Shown here: positions 62,040 to 64,000 of the stretch, one piece after another | How positions within the stretch are numbered: position 1 is the first letter of the stretch | Layout: every line of letters starts with the position of its first letter | From: Allobosea sp. | GTDB lineage: Bacteria > Pseudomonadota > Alphaproteobacteria > Rhizobiales > Kaistiaceae | Direction: 5' to 3' | Assembly (NCBI GenBank): GCA_017307955.1 | Contig: JAFKFV010000024.1 | Span: 19,107-83,106, forward strand | Length of the DNA stretch: 64,000 bases | Notes under the pieces: model-generated | Databases searched by the model: none | The model's input: the letters and a program-made list of their open reading frames with translations, nothing else | What the model was told of the DNA's origin: nothing | Program-made: the position numbers and the translations under genes

Positions 62040-63410
62040 CTACTGGGACGCCCCGTAAACCGTCGGACGGCTATCAATGATATCCTTGTCGGCCCCAACC
62101 ATCGTTGGCCGAATCCAAAGCAACCTGCTCTCTGCCAGCGCCTTCCCAAACCGTTGATTCCGCCAATGGCCCCGGCGCCAATGGCCAACGGCCGTCCCGC
62201 CGAGCATCTTTCGCCTATCGAATGTCGTTCGATAGCCGCAGAAATTGATCCAGCGACAGCCATCCTGGCGTGCTCGCGCTTCGGCCATTTTTCGAGCTTT
62301 TCCTTTGGCTCGCCTGACCTTTTCATGGACCCGCGGATCGCTTAGTCGTTTTTCCTGATCGCGCTCGGGATAATTCAAATAGCAGACCAGGTTGAACACC
62401 AGTCGCGTGACCTCCTCGATAACCGTCGGGTCGGAAATCACATTGCGAAGATCATCAGGGTGGCCGTCTTCTTCTCGAAAGGTATCCATTGGAATCGCCG
62501 ATCGGCGACCGCGTTCGATGCCATCTGTAACCGTATTGCGGTGCGAGACAAAATCGTAGTGCGCGCGGAGCGTTGGCTGGCCCAAAAGATCGGTCAATGA
62601 AAGCGACACCGGCGCATGATCTCGCCGACGGAACGTGAAATCCACACTAAACATCAAGTATGATCGCCACTCGCCCGAGCCGCGGATATCCACCTTGGCT
62701 GCGATTTCATCCATCACCGCATCGGAATCTAGCAGGTATCGGTCGTAAAGCTGTTGGGCAGCCGCATTTTCGGTCAACAACTTCGCAACGTAACTATCAA
62801 AGCTTGCAAATCTTTCGGAGCCGCCCTCGCGCAGACTCTCCAGAGCGCCTGGGATACGCTCAAGATCCGACCATTGCTTTCTCTGCTCAGCGATCAGTTC
62901 GTTCGGAGGGCGGGGCCTCAGCCGAAGAGAGTCAACCAGGCAGGTTTCAGCCGTGACATAGAACCCATCGACCACCCAGTCGCGATTGTAGTCGGGCAAA
63001 AAATGTCCCGGTGCGAGAGCGACATAGTACGTATCGTACGGCATCCGCAGGTTCTGAACGGGCAACTCATTCACGTCCGTATCGGCCAGCATTGCCAACA
63101 GGTCGGGCGCAAACTCAAATATTTGTTGCCCATCGTGGCGCCAACTTCTGAGCACGGAGCGCCAATTCTCCTCGCGCAAGATAACCTCCCAGGCGGTTCT
63201 TTCCGGCACGCCTTGAGGGAAATCCGCGAGAAAGGCGTCTTCGTGAGGCGCCACCACTTGCCGGTAATAGTTTTCCCGCTCGGCGTCGGCACCGTCCGGC
63301 CTATTACTATCGACGGCCCAATAAGCATCGAGCCGAGGCTGTAAACTGCGCAATTCGGTTTCATGACGCCAAGCGTGCAACTGAGAAAGCCTAACGGCTG
63401 GATTAGTCAC
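62040..63410 (-). CDS. Unknown protein with AcrVA2-like C-terminal motif
   Basis: The product has about 456 residues from a GTG at 63410, preceded by GGGGG (a TTG at 63425 is also in frame). No signal or membrane segment is seen. Near the C-terminus it has GGTAVGHWRRGHWRNQRFGK, then a segment ending LLWIRPTMVGADKD. This pattern is, from memory, like the C-terminal motif of AcrVA2-type anti-CRISPR proteins and their broad set of homologues in mobile DNA. The remaining 400 residues do not match anything I know. It sits between the exonuclease and the CoiA-like gene. The assignment is tentative. Confidence 0.4.
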   Translation of the reverse strand: MTNPAVRLSQLHAWRHETELRSLQPRLDAYWAVDSNRPDGADAERENYYRQVVAPHEDAFLADFPQGVPERTAWEVILREENWRSVLRSWRHDGQQIFEFAPDLLAMLADTDVNELPVQNLRMPYDTYYVALAPGHFLPDYNRDWVVDGFYVTAETCLVDSLRLRPRPPNELIAEQRKQWSDLERIPGALESLREGGSERFASFDSYVAKLLTENAAAQQLYDRYLLDSDAVMDEIAAKVDIRGSGEWRSYLMFSVDFTFRRRDHAPVSLSLTDLLGQPTLRAHYDFVSHRNTVTDGIERGRRSAIPMDTFREEDGHPDDLRNVISDPTVIEEVTRLVFNLVCYLNYPERDQEKRLSDPRVHEKVRRAKGKARKMAEARARQDGCRWINFCGYRTTFDRRKMLGGTAVGHWRRGHWRNQRFGKALAESRLLWIRPTMVGADKDIIDSRPTVYGASQ

Positions 63411-63508
63411 AAATACCCCCAACAAAAATAGATTTAGCTCACTGCCAGTTCGCGCTCAGACTCATCAGGAAACGCTCATGTTAATATGAAATCGAGAAGA
63501 AACATCGC

Positions 63509-64000
63509 CTAAACTCTGCTAGAAAAGCGATCATAAGCAGTGACGCGAACAGTTCTAATATCTGCTTCGTATCGATATATTTCACGCAGAAGGTAGGATA
63601 TTTCGGCATCCTTTTCAGCGTCAGCAGCATCGAAATACCAGGACCGCGGCTTCCCGTTCCCCTCGCCGTTCCAACGATACCCCCGCGCCTTCAAGAGATC
63701 TTTGAATTCGAATGGCGAGTTTTCGGCCCAGATCCGCCAGGTTGGCAGACGCGCACGATCAAGCAGCCTGACAAGGGCCGGGATGCGCGCCCTCGGCAGT
63801 TCTCGTGCGAGGATCTCAATGGCGGCAAGGCAGTCATTCGCGGCGCGATGCCGATCGTAAAAGAAACCCAAAGCCATCGCGAGGTAGGAGAGCTTGGTGC
63901 CTTCGAACCCTTCAGCCGCCCAGTCGATCTCCGACATGGAACAGGCCCATGGCTTGGTCGAAAACACCGGACTGAACCGTTCCAGAAAACGCCGATCAAA
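63509..64000 (-). CDS. DnaQ-like 3'-5' exonuclease (5' end beyond window)
   Basis: The frame is open to the right edge and begins inside the exonuclease domain: FDRRFLERFSPVFSTKPWACSMSEIDW, then DRHRAANDCLAAIEIL, which holds the late His-x4-Asp of the DEDDh family. The C-terminal half (RLPTWRIWAENSPFEFKDLLKARGYRWN...) is like the accessory domain of stand-alone DnaQ-type exonucleases that precede a 'WYF' segment. It would degrade single-stranded DNA or RNA ends. It is part of the same-orientation cluster as the HEPN gene. Confidence 0.8.
   Translation of the reverse strand, partial: FDRRFLERFSPVFSTKPWACSMSEIDWAAEGFEGTKLSYLAMALGFFYDRHRAANDCLAAIEILARELPRARIPALVRLLDRARLPTWRIWAENSPFEFKDLLKARGYRWNGEGNGKPRSWYFDAADAEKDAEISYLLREIYRYEADIRTVRVTAYDRFSSRV

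Overview
The window is GC-rich DNA from an alphaproteobacterium, most likely of the order Hyphomicrobiales (Rhizobiales). This rests on gene content: a BcsN-A-B-Z-K type cellulose operon, an IalB-family protein, DUF2336 and DUF3126 proteins, a BTLCP transglutaminase-like peptidase, an NDUFS6-like zinc-finger protein, CtrA-type TTAA-N7-TTAA boxes and palindromic intergenic repeats. The genus cannot be fixed from the sequence. Most of the window is ordinary chromosome. The exceptions are a composition-shifted patch beside a tRNA-Leu gene (about 51.1-52.9 kb) and an integrated element that interrupts radC (57.6 kb to the window end).

Layout. 1-8.9 kb holds a minus-strand cellulose operon: bcsN, bcsA with a C-terminal PilZ c-di-GMP receptor, bcsB, bcsZ and a TPR protein (bcsK-like) that runs off the left edge. 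9-19.6 kb is housekeeping and small families: HIT protein, EamA transporter, a Gly/Asn-rich secreted protein, folD-purU one-carbon genes, a FAH-fold hydrolase, NAD kinase, GNAT, DUF2336, nitroreductase and IalB. 19.7-28 kb is one 2770-residue autotransporter whose passenger carries about 47 tandem repeats of 26-28 residues. 28.4-38.8 kb holds thrS, a class D beta-lactamase facing an AmpR-like regulator, yidD, a SufU-like scaffold, folE, an unusual aroA, hisI, a CBS protein, a rhomboid protease and a PAS_5 protein. 38.8-51 kb holds PilZ, transglutaminase-like, gamma-carbonic anhydrase, cysE, hydrolase, FAD monooxygenase, GAF-EAL, SDR/TetR, an Aas-like acyl-ACP synthetase and a YqjI-like PadR regulator. 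53-57.6 kb holds tRNA-Leu(UAA), a possible haem-binding-fold protein, gpt, a CinA-like protein, map and the truncated radC.

The most interesting region is 57.6-64 kb. radC stops at its HNHP metal motif and is followed by a tyrosine integrase. Four genes in the opposite orientation then follow: a DnaQ-type exonuclease (partial), a protein with an AcrVA2-like C-terminal motif, a CoiA/DUF6035-type zinc-ribbon PD-(D/E)XK protein, and an ApeA-like HEPN protein. The last two are 32 bp apart and look like a candidate two-gene nuclease/RNase defence operon.

Regulation visible in the sequence includes CtrA-like boxes (upstream of the cellulose operon, a transglutaminase-like gene, a small membrane gene and the DUF2336 gene), a sigma-54-like promoter before the PAS_5 gene, triple palindromes between SDR and TetR, and a repeated palindrome before the PadR gene. 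PilZ, GAF-EAL and BcsA together point to c-di-GMP control of the cell surface.
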